Assembly (NCBI RefSeq): GCF_037971845.1
Contig: NZ_CP150227.1
Coordinates: 4,464,001-4,528,000, forward strand
Source: Paenibacillus sp. FSL R5-0766
GTDB lineage: Bacteria; Bacillota; Bacilli; Paenibacillales; Paenibacillaceae
Length of the DNA: 64,000 bases
Direction of reading: 5' to 3'
Below the pieces are notes generated by a model, which was given only the letters and a program-made list of their open reading frames with translations, had not been told where the DNA came from and did no database searches. Positions 16,941-24,822 of the stretch are shown in pieces (position 1 is the first letter of the stretch; every line of letters begins with the position of its first letter). The position numbers were made by a program, and so were the translations under genes.

Positions 16941-17151
16941 ATTCGTATAAGGCATCCCGCAGTTTGGTAGACATACGTGATTCTTTGGAAGAAGACTTCA
17001 AGATCGTTCTACGCAAGGTAAGGTTACTTGTCTGCAGTCTTTCCGCTTCTGCGAACAGTTCTGCAAATAATCCCTGCGCCGCTTCATCTAGAGACCCCTG
17101 TTCTTTCAGGCTTTCATATTGCGCTTGCAGTGATGATAATGCTTCACTCAT
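16939..17151 (-). CDS. Small predicted coiled-coil protein of unknown function
   Basis: About 70 residues, acidic/helical (MSEALSSLQAQYESLKEQGSL...), with heptad-like Leu spacing and a basic C-terminal end. I do not recognise the family. The ATG at 17151 has GAGG eight bases upstream, which supports translation. Convergent with the channel gene and divergent from tdk. Confidence 0.6.
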   Translation of the reverse strand: MSEALSSLQAQYESLKEQGSLDEAAQGLFAELFAEAERLQTSNLTLRRTILKSSSKESRMSTKLRDALYE

Positions 17152-17327
17152 ACTAAACACCTCTTTTCACAACTCCTGTTAACTAGCTGCCGTAACCAAT
17201 ACCTTAACAATCCATATAGTAACACAAAGCTGCGCAGATTAGTTCTGGCTCTTTCCAAAGATTTTGTGGTACTCTGTAAAGGTCGCTTTTTTTGTTGAAT
17301 CCCGTATGTGAGAGGAGTAGCAGCACC

Positions 17328-17927
17328 GTGCAAACAGGACGTATTACCGTAATTACTGGACCCATGTTCAGTGAAAAATCCGGTGAACTCATTCGCCGTT
17401 GTCAGAAATTAATACAATTTGGCCGTAAAAAGGTTGTGGCCTACAAACCAGCCGAGGATGATCGGTTTGCCCAGGACGAGATCGTAAGCCGAATTGGTTA
17501 TCGACTCCCTGCCCATTCCATTCCCCGGCAATTAACCCCGGAATCCGTAGAAATGATCTTGAACCAAACCATAGATGCTGATGTTGTTGCATTTGATGAA
17601 GTACAATTTTTCAGCAGTGCCATTATGGAACTTGTCTCGGAGTTAGCGTATTGTGGCAAACATGTCATTGTGGACGGACTTAATATGGATTACCGTGGTA
17701 AGGAATTCGGATATGTCGGTGGTTTGCTTGCCATGGCAGACGACATTGAGAAACTCTCGGCTTTCTGTGCGGTATGTGGCAGCCCGGATGCAGCCTTTAC
17801 GCAACGTATCGTCAATGGGGAGCCTGTTACCTTGGGTCCGGTTGTCATGATTGGCGATTCAGAAGCTTACGAGCCACGCTGTCGTTGCTGCTTCATTCCT
17901 CCTCACAAAGTTGAATGCTCATCATAA
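17328..17927 (+). CDS. tdk: Thymidine kinase, type II, with altered P-loop
   Basis: About 199 residues from a GTG preceded by GAGGAG. It phosphorylates thymidine for salvage. Family features: DEVQFF (Walker B/catalytic Glu region), the thymidine-binding GLNMDYRGKEFGY, and zinc pairs CAVC and CRCC near the C-terminus. The P-loop reads GPMFSEKSGEL (residues 11-21) where the family consensus is GPMFSGKSEEL: the glycine before the catalytic Lys is Glu16, and a Gly stands at position 19 where Glu is usual. ATP binding may therefore be altered (see findings). Confidence 0.85.
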   Translation: MQTGRITVITGPMFSEKSGELIRRCQKLIQFGRKKVVAYKPAEDDRFAQDEIVSRIGYRLPAHSIPRQLTPESVEMILNQTIDADVVAFDEVQFFSSAIMELVSELAYCGKHVIVDGLNMDYRGKEFGYVGGLLAMADDIEKLSAFCAVCGSPDAAFTQRIVNGEPVTLGPVVMIGDSEAYEPRCRCCFIPPHKVECSS

Positions 17928-17954
17928 TTGCTAAAAGATTTTTGATATCTTCCA

Positions 17955-17981
17955 AAAAGGCCCTTTGGGGCTTTTTTTGTT
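17955..17981 (+). terminator. Terminator after tdk
   Basis: AAAGGCCC-TTTG-GGGCTTTTTTT, 28 bp past the tdk stop. Confidence 0.85.
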
Positions 17982-17994
17982 ATAGAGCAAACAT

Positions 17995-18027
17995 TCGCAC
18001 AAAAAAGCACCGCTTCGCAGCGATGCT
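17995..18027 (-). terminator. Terminator of the minus-strand zinc-ribbon gene
   Basis: On the minus strand AGCATCGC-TGCGAA-GCGGTGCT is followed by six T, 18 bp past the stop at 18045. Confidence 0.85.
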
Positions 18028-18044
18028 TCCAGAGTCACTTCCCG

Positions 18045-18521
18045 CTAGTCACGGGAAACAAAATATTTGTTGGTCATGTAGTAAGCGTCACCACGCGACG
18101 TTTCCACCATTCCTTTTTTGGCATCCAAAAATACAATCTCTTTACACTTTGTACAGTACCATTTTGTGCGCTTGTATGGGGATTCCGTCACATAAGCCGT
18201 GCCACATTTACAATCAATCTTCATTAATAACTCGGTTGATTTATAAGCACTGGACAAGCGTTCCAGGTTATCCTGCTGCTGTGTAGGCATAATGGTCTGC
18301 TGATAATCCGATAAATGGTTTTGAACCTTGAAGTCTGCTACCAATCCTGCATTCAATCCAAAAAACTCCTTGCCAATTTCGGTCACGAAGCGCTTCTCAT
18401 TTCTGTAGCAATCCAGCCACTCAATAATCTGCTTATTAGACAGTGGAACCGTACCCTTGATACCGCTGTTTAAGGTGTAGGTCATGATGTATAAAGTATC
18501 GTCTTGTCTACCTGAGTACAT
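18045..18521 (-). CDS. Uncharacterised protein with C-terminal zinc ribbon
   Basis: 158 residues, family not recognised. The ATG has a strong AAGGAGG seven bases upstream. The N-terminal half contains NKQIIEWLDCYRNEKRFVTEIGKEFFG, a helical region that could be a small DNA- or protein-binding module. The C-terminal half has a CxCG...CTKC four-cysteine zinc ribbon (residues about 104-128) followed by a hydrophobic/basic tail. Own terminator. Its neighbour at 18611 is another small zinc-ribbon protein, so the two may be functionally linked (inference). Confidence 0.7.
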   Translation of the reverse strand: MYSGRQDDTLYIMTYTLNSGIKGTVPLSNKQIIEWLDCYRNEKRFVTEIGKEFFGLNAGLVADFKVQNHLSDYQQTIMPTQQQDNLERLSSAYKSTELLMKIDCKCGTAYVTESPYKRTKWYCTKCKEIVFLDAKKGMVETSRGDAYYMTNKYFVSRD

Positions 18522-18610
18522 TAGAATCCTCCTTCGAATACATTTGCTAATGTACTACAAAAACGCGCATAAATCAAAAAATTCTTATTTCCTGAGCGCA
18601 TCTCTTCTTA

Positions 18611-18826
18611 TTAAATGGGAAACATTCCACGTTCATCCGCCAAAGACTTACAAGAACTGCATACACCTGAAACATTTCCCTGTGGCGCCGCATAATGCAC
18701 GACCGATTTAACGTTTTTCTTGCATATGGAACAGTAGTGCCTCCTTTCCTTTTTTGGGATATAGTCCGATAGCTTAACCACGTTTTTGTTCGGTCGGAAT
18801 CGTTGTAAGAAGCCCGGCCATTTCAT
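18611..18826 (-). CDS. Small zinc-ribbon protein of unknown function
   Basis: 71 residues, basic N-terminus (MKWPGFLQRFRPNKN), then CSIC...CSSC, a four-cysteine zinc ribbon. No recognisable family. The Shine-Dalgarno is weak (GAAAGAG region). Same strand as the 158-residue zinc-ribbon gene but separated by about 90 bp. Confidence 0.55.
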   Translation of the reverse strand: MKWPGFLQRFRPNKNVVKLSDYIPKKERRHYCSICKKNVKSVVHYAAPQGNVSGVCSSCKSLADERGMFPI

Positions 18827-18988
18827 CTCGCTTCACTCTTTCTTGTTCGTCTACTTCGTAGTCATTTTTTTCTCTGGGCTAAAAATCATCTCGCCTTTTT
18901 TATGTATACGATTCCAAGTTGTGCGTGCCTATCTCATAATCTATTCGACGTTTTGAGCGTTTTTCCTGTTTTTAATCTCTACACATAT

Positions 18989-19047
18989 AAAAAAAACCGA
19001 CAGAACCTGCTCTCCTTTTTTTGGAAGAACAGTATTTTAGTCGGTTC
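18989..19047 (-). terminator. Terminator after the YiiX-like gene
   Basis: On the minus strand AACCGAC and CTGTTCTTCC pair around an A-rich loop with GGAGAGCAG and GTCGGTT, followed by eight T, ending a few bases past the stop at 19053. Confidence 0.8.
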
Positions 19048-19052
19048 CAGCC

Positions 19053-19703
19053 TTATTTATAAAAAGTTCCCAGAACGTCCAGCTCTGATGAGCGCTCAAT
19101 TCGAAATGGATAGATATAACCCTGATTCATTCGGGTAAATTTGCGGCTCCACAGATCCAGTCCCGATGTGAACTGATAGGCCTGATATATAAACTTAGAG
19201 CAGTAATTGCGCTCAATACTGCGCAGATTGGTCTGCAAACGGTAGAATTTGACCTGCTTGTAATGGTCATGTACCCACCCGGCTGCTTTCATGCCTGCCT
19301 CATTCAGTCTGGAACGGAATACAATGAAACGATCTCCTTCATAAAATCGCGTGAGATACCACTCTAATGAATCAGCAAATACAGGCCCATAAGGGTGCAC
19401 ATGATACACCTTGCCGTCGAGACCAATAATGCCCATATGCCCGGCGTAATAAGTCGATTCCGAGCTTGGCGTGTACACAATATCCCCTGGCTCTAGCTTC
19501 ATTTCGCCCAACACGTTAATAGGCAAGTCCTGATGCAGCCGTTTGGCTGCTGAACGTTCACGCCGCCCTTCAACCAACAAGCGATGAAGTGCACCAGCCA
19601 GTGCGAGATACATTTCAGACCATTTGATCTTTTTTTTATCAGATCGTTTGAACCACCGCTGGATGAAGGTGAAACCTCGTTGTGGCTGTGATCCCTTTTT
19701 CAT
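19053..19703 (-). CDS. YiiX/YebB-like permuted papain-fold hydrolase (NlpC/P60-related)
   Basis: About 216 residues. The C-terminal 150 residues look like the YiiX group of circularly permuted NlpC/P60 proteins: LEPGDIVYT, the His in AGHMGIIGLDGKVYHVHP, and the Cys in NYCSKFIYQAY. The N-terminus is basic without a clear signal peptide. Such enzymes cleave amide or ester bonds in lipids, peptides or wall; the substrate here is unknown. The ATG at 19703 has GGAG eight bases upstream; a GTG at 19712 is too close to it. Repeat copy C ends 34 bp upstream. Confidence 0.65.
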   Translation of the reverse strand: MKKGSQPQRGFTFIQRWFKRSDKKKIKWSEMYLALAGALHRLLVEGRRERSAAKRLHQDLPINVLGEMKLEPGDIVYTPSSESTYYAGHMGIIGLDGKVYHVHPYGPVFADSLEWYLTRFYEGDRFIVFRSRLNEAGMKAAGWVHDHYKQVKFYRLQTNLRSIERNYCSKFIYQAYQFTSGLDLWSRKFTRMNQGYIYPFRIERSSELDVLGTFYK

Positions 19704-19736
19704 ACGCTGCACTCCACTCTGATCTAGTTATTGTAT

Positions 19737-19931
19737 CTATATAAGTTGAAATAAAGTTTATTTACACTGAAACTACGATGACAGAACAATCTTCCAATCG
19801 CTGTTATCCCCAGATTTTTTTCGATTCCCTTTTTCTTAAGGGAAAATCCGGTGATAAAGGCGACCGCTTCGCTTTTTCAGATTTTTTCTGTCCTCTCCGT
19901 TAACGGTAAATGATTATTTCAACTTATATAG
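19737..19931 (+). repeat. Dispersed structured intergenic repeat, family R1, copy C
   Basis: The cleanest copy, about 195 bp. Ends: TATATAAGTTGAAATAA...TTTAC and GTAAATGATTATTTCAACTTATATA, a near-perfect terminal inverted repeat. Inside, ATCGCTGTTATCCCCAGATT pairs with AAAATCCGGTGATAAAGGCGA around an AAGGG/CCCTT-capped loop, and ACAGAA pairs with TTCTGTC. With the terminator at 20040-20076 it accounts for most of the 19704-20097 gap. Confidence 0.85.
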
Positions 19932-20039
19932 TGTCATTCTACAGTTTATCAGCCTTATTATAGACATTTGGTAGTTCATGTTCAATTCTAAGCGTGTTCT
20001 ATCTTGTGCCATTATGCCTTCTTATTACCCATTTTATGC

Positions 20040-20076
20040 AAAAAAGATGACTTCGGAATGAACCCGAAGTCATCTT
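20040..20076 (-). terminator. Terminator after the ferredoxin/NADP reductase gene
   Basis: On the minus strand AAGATGACTTCGGG pairs with CCGAAGTCATCTT and is followed by six T, 22 bp past the stop. Confidence 0.85.
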
Positions 20077-20097
20077 AATATAACCAATCGCAGACCT

Positions 20098-21135
20098 TTA
20101 TTCTTCTACAACACCAAGGGCTTTATTTTTCTCCTTAAAGCGGCTGTTATGGGAAGAAACATAAGCCACTTTTTCCGCTTCAGGGTCCATATAAAGCTTC
20201 GCACTGTTCACCGCTAAGGCTGCATCAGTGAATGTTCCAGCAATCAGATACAGTTTGCTACCATAATCTACAAAATCACCTGCGGCAAATACGCCAGGAA
20301 TATTGGTTTGTAATCTCTCCGTTGTAGTGACATGCCATTCGCCAAGATCAAGTCCCCAATCCCGGATTGGACCAAAGTCACTCTTCATGCCGTGGTTTAC
20401 AATGACAGCATCGACTTCAAGCAGTTCAGTTTCACCTGTATCCACGTGTGAGATGGTTACCTGTTCAATCACATCACCACTCATACTATGCAGTGTCTCT
20501 ACCGCATAAGGTGTACGCACATCTACAGAGGATTCTCTCATACGCAGTACATTACGCTCCAACCCGCCAAAGCGGTCACGACGATGCACAACCGTAACTT
20601 GCTCTGCCAGTGCTTCCAGTTCATTCGCCCAATCCACAGCAGAGTCGCCTCCACCTGAGATCAGCACACGTTTACCGCGGAAAGGCTCCAATTCCTGCAC
20701 GGTATAGTGCAGATTGCTTACCTCGTAACGGTCTGCACCTTCAAGCTCCAGCTTGGCCATTTTATATATACCATATCCGATTGCCATAATGACGGTACGT
20801 GTCCAATGTTGTTCACCTGTTGCAGAAGTTAACAGAATTGTGCCATCAGGTTGACGCTCGAATCCTTCGATCTGTTGTTCAAATACGAGGGTTGGCTCGA
20901 AAGTTCGTGCCTGTTCTTCCAATTGTTTGATCAGATCTTCACACAGAATTGGCGTCACACCCCCGACATCCCAGATCATTTTCTCCGGATAAAAGAGCAT
21001 GCGACCTCCCAATCTGTCACGTGCCTCAATCAACTTGGTCTTCATATCTCGCATGCCGCTATAAAAGGCAGAGTACATACCCGCAGGGCCACCGCCGATA
21101 ATGGTTACATCATAAAGTTCCAACTGCTGATTCAT
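20098..21135 (-). CDS. Ferredoxin/flavodoxin-NADP reductase, thioredoxin-reductase-like (YcgT/YumC type)
   Basis: A 345-residue flavoprotein that passes electrons between NADPH and ferredoxin/flavodoxin; in iron-limited cells it can support siderophore-iron release. FAD motif [16 protein letters not shown] (about 14-29), NADPH motif [14 protein letters not shown], and second FAD motif AAGDFVDYG are visible. The CxxC of true thioredoxin reductases is absent, as expected for this type. A Fur box lies 44-64 bp upstream, which favours a YcgT-like (iron-regulated) over a YumC-like (essential) role. Confidence 0.85.
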   Translation of the reverse strand: MNQQLELYDVTIIGGGPAGMYSAFYSGMRDMKTKLIEARDRLGGRMLFYPEKMIWDVGGVTPILCEDLIKQLEEQARTFEPTLVFEQQIEGFERQPDGTILLTSATGEQHWTRTVIMAIGYGIYKMAKLELEGADRYEVSNLHYTVQELEPFRGKRVLISGGGDSAVDWANELEALAEQVTVVHRRDRFGGLERNVLRMRESSVDVRTPYAVETLHSMSGDVIEQVTISHVDTGETELLEVDAVIVNHGMKSDFGPIRDWGLDLGEWHVTTTERLQTNIPGVFAAGDFVDYGSKLYLIAGTFTDAALAVNSAKLYMDPEAEKVAYVSSHNSRFKEKNKALGVVEE

Positions 21136-21178
21136 ATTAAAAATACCTCCGTTAATTCGATCCAGAACATCGAGTATT

Positions 21179-21199
21179 TGATATCGATTATCATTATCA
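21179..21199. promoter_or_regulatory. Fur box upstream of the FNR-like gene
   Basis: TGATATCGATTATCATTATCA matches the 7-1-7 Fur consensus (TGATAATNATTATCA) with two mismatches in the left half. Confidence 0.75.
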
Positions 21200-21294
21200 C
21201 TTAATTCCTAGTGTAATGGTAATCTTATCAAATTACAATGGCTAAAAAACAAACATTTCTTGTACAAAAATTCTACGAACACATCTGCTCTTTA

Positions 21295-22314
21295 CTATTG
21301 GACTCTTGGAGCCGCCAACAGCTTTTCAACGACAAAATCAATTTGTTTATTGATTGAATAGATATCCGAATAGTAGAAGAAATCAAAATCAATTTCAATT
21401 AGGCGACCTTCTTTAACAGCCGGGATGCTACTCCATATTGGATCATCCGTAAGGTTATCTGCCCCTTCATACACCGAACGAAACACGTAGTCCCCGATAT
21501 ATTCAGGCAGTACTTCCATGGATAGATTAGAGCCTCCCGCTTCCGAAACTACATCAATTTTCTTTTGTACCACTTCAGGTGCTTTCATCCCCAAGTATTC
21601 ATATAGTGCCTGAGATCCTCGGCCATATTGCTTGCTCTCTACAACGACCATACCTTTCAAACCGCCCTCCACAATGGAAACCGTTTTGTCCAATATGCCT
21701 GCATCTGCTAGTGTTTGCTTACTCTCTTCGACTTTGCTATTAAGATTATTGATTAATGTCTCAGCTTCCTGTTCTTTGCCAAAAATACTCGCTATACTCT
21801 GGAGTCTTTCTTCTGTTGTCATTTTCTCGTATGGAATATATACCGTAGGTGCGATATCCTTTAACAACGTATACGTCTCTTCTGAAGGAACAATGATCAG
21901 ATCCGGATCAAGGTCAATGACAGCTTCAGGATTCGGTTCGAACCAGGTGCCTAGTGAATTTACACCTTCAAGCTCACTCTTGTAGGCAGCCCCGTTGAAT
22001 ACTTCAGATGTAGCAATTGGCTTAATTCCAAGCGCAACGACGTCTCCCTGCAGATATAGTACAACAACCCGTTTAGGATTTGCTGGAACAACCACATCCC
22101 CCTTAACCGTTGAGACTGTGCGTGTTTCATTGTCTTTGTTCGTTTGGCTTCCTGTATCTGATGACACGGCCGTACTGCTGTTATTGGAACTGGCACCTGT
22201 TCCTTCGCCAGCAGTTGTTGTTGTAGCTGTACCTGAAGAACAGGCTGCGAGCAGCATCGTTATGCTCAATAATGCAACCATAATCATACTGGAACTGGTT
22301 TTTCTTCTTTTCAT
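21295..22314 (-). CDS. Iron-siderophore ABC transporter substrate-binding lipoprotein (internal start)
   Basis: A 339-residue protein translated from the ATG at 22314, which has GGAGGG nine bases upstream. The signal peptide ends in a lipobox LLAAC (Cys25), followed by a Ser/Thr/Gly linker and a periplasmic-binding fold of the FecB/FeuA type (VVVPANPKRVVVLYLQGDVVALG, LDPDLIIVPSEE, WSSIPAVKEGRLIEIDFDFFYYSD). It is surface-anchored and would deliver ferric siderophore to an ABC permease not encoded in this window. Fur control is expected from the box at 22340-22360. Same frame as the AraC ORF. Confidence 0.85.
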   Translation of the reverse strand: MKRRKTSSSMIMVALLSITMLLAACSSGTATTTTAGEGTGASSNNSSTAVSSDTGSQTNKDNETRTVSTVKGDVVVPANPKRVVVLYLQGDVVALGIKPIATSEVFNGAAYKSELEGVNSLGTWFEPNPEAVIDLDPDLIIVPSEETYTLLKDIAPTVYIPYEKMTTEERLQSIASIFGKEQEAETLINNLNSKVEESKQTLADAGILDKTVSIVEGGLKGMVVVESKQYGRGSQALYEYLGMKAPEVVQKKIDVVSEAGGSNLSMEVLPEYIGDYVFRSVYEGADNLTDDPIWSSIPAVKEGRLIEIDFDFFYYSDIYSINKQIDFVVEKLLAAPRVQ

Positions 22315-23268
22315 TGGTGTAGACCCTCCGTCTATATATTGATAATGATTCTCATAATCAATATATCCCGACTTCCAATTCAGGCCAATGGACGATTCAG
22401 AGATTCGGAATGGACGATCCTCTGTTCGCCCCTCTGCTCTCATCTTCCGTTGATATAGAATCGGCGAGATTCCTACATGTTTTTTGAAGATACGACTAAA
22501 ATAGTACACATCCGAATAACCCACTTCTGCTGCAATTTCACTCAGCGTTGCATCAGATCGTACAAGCAGATTTCGAGCCTTGGCGATTCGAGTCTGAATT
22601 AAATAATCAATGGGACTGTGACCCGTCTGTCGTTTGAATTGCATGGATAAATGACGGGAGCTGTAGTTGAATTGTTCAGCTAGGAAATCAAGCGTGACCT
22701 GTTCCCTATAATGGTTCTGTATATAACGAAGTGTTTGTTTCACCGGGTCAGCAAGCTCTGTTTTGATCTCCTGCTCTGCCAACTGAACCATCATTTCATG
22801 AATGAATTGGTAAAATAAACTTTTTGTATGAAGCATATCCAGACTCCCAGATTGAATCCATGCACCCTCAAGCTCATCAAGGTAACGTAACAACCCCAGC
22901 GGACTGCTCGGTGCAAATCCATATTGCAAAGAGAACGGCGCAACTTCCGGCTGTGCCAATAACCACTTTTTACGATAACTAGGAAAGGCAAGGAATGCTC
23001 TGTAATAGAGCAGAATATATTCAAAATCTTCGTTGGTTTGGATATCCAGTGAAGATCCTTTCGCCCCATGAAGCATATGAAATCGCTCTGCCTTATATGT
23101 TTGTCCATCCAACTGAAGCACAGCCGATCCACGTATCGTATATATAAAACCATTTGCCGGAAGTATATAGGAACTCAGTTGTTCCCCTGCCTCCATAACG
23201 ATCCGGCGTATATCCAGAACCTTAACAGCGGCAAGATTCCAGTATTTCATTTGTTCATCTAATTGCAT
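21295..23268 (-). CDS. AraC-type regulator reading in frame into a siderophore-binding lipoprotein (657-codon fusion ORF)
   Basis: One uninterrupted frame holds two proteins. Residues 1-170 are an AraC effector/cupin-like region, and 175-275 form the paired AraC helix-turn-helix (LDFLAEQFNYSSRHLSMQFK, LSEIAAEVGYSDVYYFSRIFKK). Residues 280-318 are a linker, then at 319 a complete lipoprotein begins (MKRRKTSS...). The linker IDYENHYQ (303-310) is encoded by a perfect-looking Fur box, so it is really intergenic control DNA that lacks a stop codon in this frame. The ATG at 23268 has GGAGAG upstream. Btr-type regulators do fuse AraC and binding-protein domains, but without an internal export signal, so this ORF is unusual. 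Confidence 0.7.
   Translation of the reverse strand: MQLDEQMKYWNLAAVKVLDIRRIVMEAGEQLSSYILPANGFIYTIRGSAVLQLDGQTYKAERFHMLHGAKGSSLDIQTNEDFEYILLYYRAFLAFPSYRKKWLLAQPEVAPFSLQYGFAPSSPLGLLRYLDELEGAWIQSGSLDMLHTKSLFYQFIHEMMVQLAEQEIKTELADPVKQTLRYIQNHYREQVTLDFLAEQFNYSSRHLSMQFKRQTGHSPIDYLIQTRIAKARNLLVRSDATLSEIAAEVGYSDVYYFSRIFKKHVGISPILYQRKMRAEGRTEDRPFRISESSIGLNWKSGYIDYENHYQYIDGGSTPMKRRKTSSSMIMVALLSITMLLAACSSGTATTTTAGEGTGASSNNSSTAVSSDTGSQTNKDNETRTVSTVKGDVVVPANPKRVVVLYLQGDVVALGIKPIATSEVFNGAAYKSELEGVNSLGTWFEPNPEAVIDLDPDLIIVPSEETYTLLKDIAPTVYIPYEKMTTEERLQSIASIFGKEQEAETLINNLNSKVEESKQTLADAGILDKTVSIVEGGLKGMVVVESKQYGRGSQALYEYLGMKAPEVVQKKIDVVSEAGGSNLSMEVLPEYIGDYVFRSVYEGADNLTDDPIWSSIPAVKEGRLIEIDFDFFYYSDIYSINKQIDFVVEKLLAAPRVQ
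22340..22360. promoter_or_regulatory. Fur box inside the AraC-lipoprotein frame
   Basis: TGATAATGATTCTCATAATCA is a close match to the 7-1-7 Fur box, 26 bp before the lipoprotein ATG. Its position inside an open frame is the key oddity here. Confidence 0.85.
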
Positions 23269-23384
23269 CGAATACTCTCCAATCCCAGCCTCACCCGGAA
23301 CAAAGGCCTTACAAGGTCATCATTCTGCCACACATTTGATAACATATGCGTAGCAGAGGTTCACTAATATACCTTCATTATAAA

Positions 23385-23405
23385 TGATAATAATTTTCAT
23401 TATCA
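23385..23405. promoter_or_regulatory. Fur box upstream of the AraC-type gene
   Basis: TGATAATAATTTTCATTATCA, 117 bp before the AraC start, nearly perfect inverted symmetry. Confidence 0.85.
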
Positions 23406-23459
23406 ACTGTAATTTTAGGCTGGAATTGCATTTCTTCTTATCATACAGTACTCGTTACT

Positions 23460-23716
23460 TTATTGTTGTTCAGAGGCCTTTTTAAACCACGCGGCCAATT
23501 CCTCCGTCTGATCTTAACGGCATCCAGTGAACTCCAGACCAGTTTGGAGTTCAAATCTTTCAGCGTCAGATTATCATAGAACTGCATGACCGACACTTCT
23601 GCTTCTGGAACGATAACCATACTGACCCGTTTCTTGGCATCTGCAATTCTGGGGTCATAATCGGCTAACCATGTCTCAGATTCTTTTTCTTTATTCAACG
23701 CTTCACCGAAATAGGC
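23460..23716 (-). pseudogene. Frameshifted remnant of an iron-siderophore binding protein
   Basis: The frame contains LNKEKESETWLADYDPRIADAKKRV and LVWSSLDAVK, both like segments of FhuD/FeuA-type binding proteins. After SLDAVK the frame continues as a basic, unrelated tail to 23441. Inserting one base restores DQTEELAAWFKKASEQQ and a stop at 23460-23462, a typical C-terminus. No start codon with a ribosome site, no signal peptide and only about a quarter of the family length remain, so this is an internally deleted, frameshifted relic. It lies beside the intact lipoprotein gene, perhaps its former neighbour. Confidence 0.55.
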
Positions 23717-23825
23717 CTACATAAATGAATCCATTCTAACGAAGCAATTGATCTTCAATTACTTCTCTTAACATCCGATATATGTAAATAGAACCATGAT
23801 AAAGAGTAGAAGGAGAACAGAGGAT

Positions 23826-24638
23826 ATGAATTCAATCTCATCTGCAACCAAAAGCAGTTTCACCCCCGGGAATCAAGTCTCCAATCGGGATAAAGAAATT
23901 CAGGGACTCATGCAGCAGAAGATCCGGCTCAATGAAGAAATGCAAGGTGTAAAAACCAATGACGAGTTGGATACTAAAACCAAAGCTCAGCGAATTAAAT
24001 CCTTAACAAGCTCCATATCCCAGATCGACAGCCAGATTGCCCAAATTAAAGCTGAAGAATTGCAAGAAAAGAACAAATTAAGACAGCCCGAAAAAACTCA
24101 ACAGCAACAACCCAAACCAACCGACGAGGCACAAGCCCCTTCACTCGATCACCTGATCAAGCATAGTCAGACTTATGATCAATTGGGTAAGTTGGTCGGT
24201 TTGCGGGATCGCATGCAGGGCTCCATTCAGACCACGGAAGGAGAAAGCCGCTTCGACCGACTTGTCCTGGAGATTAATCCTCCTACAAATGATCTCGATC
24301 CCGGCAAATCAATGATGTTGGAAAACTCAGAGCGCACCGTCTTTCAGGCAAAACGAGAGGTTGTTCAGGACATCAATTCTCAGCTCAACAAGGTCAATCA
24401 AAAGATTGGGGATCTGGTGAAAGAGATCCATCAGCCCGCACCTAAAGAGGCAGCACAAACTCCTATCTCTGCAACATCTGGAGAAGAAGATCAGGAAATT
24501 AATGACGAAAAGAAAACGGGAAGTAAGGAGCACCCATCCGACGACGGAACCACAGATCAGGAATCCGGAAACGGTCCGCAAACTCCGGCCTCTGGATCTC
24601 CTGCTGCTTCATATCCATCCGTTGATATTCGAATCTGA
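23826..24638 (+). CDS. FlxA-like coiled-coil protein
   Basis: 270 residues, from an ATG preceded by GGAG...AGAGG. The N-terminal region (about 25-85) is Gln/Lys-rich coiled coil ([37 protein letters not shown]) of the FlxA-like type, followed by a P/Q-rich linker, a second helical region ([16 protein letters not shown]), and a disordered acidic/Ser/Thr C-terminus. No signal peptide or membrane segment. Function unknown. Own terminator; no operon partners. Confidence 0.65.
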   Translation: MNSISSATKSSFTPGNQVSNRDKEIQGLMQQKIRLNEEMQGVKTNDELDTKTKAQRIKSLTSSISQIDSQIAQIKAEELQEKNKLRQPEKTQQQQPKPTDEAQAPSLDHLIKHSQTYDQLGKLVGLRDRMQGSIQTTEGESRFDRLVLEINPPTNDLDPGKSMMLENSERTVFQAKREVVQDINSQLNKVNQKIGDLVKEIHQPAPKEAAQTPISATSGEEDQEINDEKKTGSKEHPSDDGTTDQESGNGPQTPASGSPAASYPSVDIRI

Positions 24639-24726
24639 GTACCCTTTGCTAAAAATACTTATATGTATACATAATGAGGTTGAAGTGTTTTCGCAACACA
24701 GCACTCGACTCGAATCACATAATAGA

Positions 24727-24772
24727 TAAACCGCTATTACAGGTGAATAACTCCTGATAAATAGCGGTTTTT
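24727..24772 (+). terminator. Terminator after the FlxA-like gene
   Basis: AAACCGCTATTA pairs with TAAATAGCGGTTT and is followed by TT-CTT. Confidence 0.8.
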
Positions 24773-24822
24773 CTTGTATCTTTAACGTTTGTAGCTGTAG
24801 CTACTATGAGTATTTCTTATCT

